From Chionis minor (lineage: Eukaryota > Chordata > Aves > Charadriiformes > Chionididae): a DNA stretch of 64,000 bases. Position numbers and translations under genes: made by a program. How positions within the stretch are numbered: position 1 is the first letter of the stretch; every line of letters starts with the position of its first letter. Positions 63,330-64,000 of this stretch are shown here, piece by piece. The notes under the pieces were generated by a model. That model made no database searches. It was not told the origin of the DNA and was given only the letters and a program-made list of their open reading frames with translations. The stretch is taken from positions 1,117,468-1,181,467 of the forward strand of contig VZSF01008745.1 of assembly GCA_013398295.1 (NCBI GenBank), in the 5' to 3' direction.

Positions 63330-63510
63330 TGACACAGAAGCCTCCTCTGGCGGATAAAGTAAAGGAGAAAATTAAAGAGAAACTGCCTAAAGATTTATTT
63401 ACTGTATGCAAATCCTGTGTGGTGATTGGCTGCATAAACCTTAGCGATAAGCCGGAGAGGAGAAAAAAGCAAACCTGCAGCTGTTTGGGATTAATGCACG
63501 TGTAACACAA
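63330..63510. promoter_or_regulatory. Candidate conserved element / enhancer
   Basis: A compact, non-repetitive stretch carries several clean transcription-factor motifs: octamer ATGCAAAT (63406-63413, POU factors), an inverted CCAAT box (around 63424-63429), GGGATTA (63487-63493, OTX-type) and CACGTG (63497-63502, E-box). A good acceptor (tccttttgctcag) precedes it, and one frame stays open for 57 codons (TQKPPLADKVKEK...). However, phase 0, needed after the exon at 46373, begins with TGA, so it is not the next SH3KBP1 exon. Enhancer function is inference. Confidence 0.3.
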
Positions 63511-64000
63511 ACAGCCCCTTCCTGAAAACAAATGAGCTTTAAAAAAGGTATTGAATACAAAGTTCATGTGTGTTAATAAAATGAAGAAGCAGGAGTAAGA
63601 TTTGTTTTTCATAGGAGCATAAAAAAACATTCAACCTAAAAAGAGTGTATGTGATATCGTGTGTTGTTTAGTCAAGATTATTAGCTGGCACTAAGCTGTG
63701 CTATCAGTTGGTAGCACATCTGAAGCGCAAGCTTTTAATCTCTGGAAGACTGAATTATTCTTAGTATTTTTCAAAACCTAAATTGGGTCGTAAATGTTTT
63801 GACAAATTCAGATTAGCAGCGTAGGGGGTGGAGGGCATTATAAAACACACCATGTGACAGAACAGTTGAGTGCACTGATTACTAGGCTGCGCAAGTACAT
63901 AGAGCCAAGTGGGAGGGCGCCTTCACATCAGGAATGAGGGGTGCTGGCTCTGCTATAAGAGTAAAATCCTGCACAGTGCCTGCCCGTGCCATGCATGACT

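Larger units (their letters stand above)
1..64000 (+). other. SH3KBP1: SH3KBP1 (CIN85) gene, internal part
   Basis: The window lies inside one gene read left to right. Three exons encode peptides that match SH3KBP1 in order: the linker after the second SH3 domain, the short linker before the third, and the first half of the third. In vertebrates the protein is an adaptor with three SH3 domains, a proline-rich region and a C-terminal coiled coil. It binds CBL and acts in receptor endocytosis and actin regulation. The paralogue CD2AP shares the layout, but motifs such as [19 protein letters not shown] and the linker wording fit SH3KBP1 better. Exons for SH3-A and SH3-B lie to the left of the window. 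The rest of SH3-C, the proline-rich region and the coiled coil lie to the right. No promoter or terminal exon of the gene is visible. Confidence 0.95.
46374..64000 (+). other. SH3KBP1: SH3KBP1 intron (5' part, at least 17.6 kb)
   Basis: It begins with gtaaaa and has no end in the window. I looked for the exon completing SH3-C (expected to encode a DVGWWEG-type motif) and did not find it. The intron holds two solo LTRs and a possible conserved element at the far right. The rest is AT-rich, with no gene that I recognise. Confidence 0.8.

Noticed and set aside
63330..63503. Possible next SH3KBP1 exon (acceptor at 63329 followed by an open frame)
   Set aside because: The previous exon ends in phase 0 and that phase opens with TGA. 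The peptide also bears no likeness to the second half of SH3-C, which should contain a WW pair.

Overview
This is vertebrate nuclear DNA, almost certainly from a bird. It is AT-rich and consists almost entirely of introns. It carries CR1 LINE copies with their typical 3' end and three solitary LTRs of kinds I know from avian genomes. The only protein-coding gene I can support is SH3KBP1 (CIN85/Ruk) on the + strand, a three-SH3-domain endocytic and signalling adaptor. Both ends of the gene lie outside the window. The LTR kinds suggest a non-galliform bird, but that is an inference.

Three exons are secure by protein similarity and splice phase: 12171-12367 (linker after SH3-B), 37036-37111 (linker before SH3-C) and 46279-46373 (first half of SH3-C). 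Their junctions fit exactly (phase 1 in, then 0, 1 and 0). Two further short candidate exons, 1457-1531 (75 nt) and 14059-14118 (60 nt), have strong splice sites, open frames and phases that let them be inserted or skipped without breaking the frame. Both would lengthen the SH3-B to SH3-C linker. I regard them as likely alternative (cassette) exons and as the most interesting items here.

Layout: 1-1456 intron; 1457-1531 candidate exon; 1532-12170 intron with simple repeats and a possible minus-strand gene relic at 5.5-6.4 kb; 12171-12367 exon; 14059-14118 candidate exon; 14119-37035 large intron with CR1 copies, an ancient CR1-type relic near 26.6-27.3 kb, a GC-rich patch at 17.4-17.7 kb and a GATA-type repeat; 37036-37111 exon; 37112-46278 intron with a twin CArG-box palindrome at 40.9 kb and an LTR at 44.0-44.4 kb; 46279-46373 exon; 46374-64000 intron with two solo LTRs (53.6-54.2 kb and 59.5-60.6 kb) and a possible conserved regulatory element near 63.3-63.5 kb. 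The exon completing SH3-C was not found and should lie downstream.

I saw no operon, CRISPR array, phage-like system or tRNA/rRNA gene. Most short open frames are chance frames in introns. The longest (59.8-60.6 kb) are by-products of repeat units inside an LTR.
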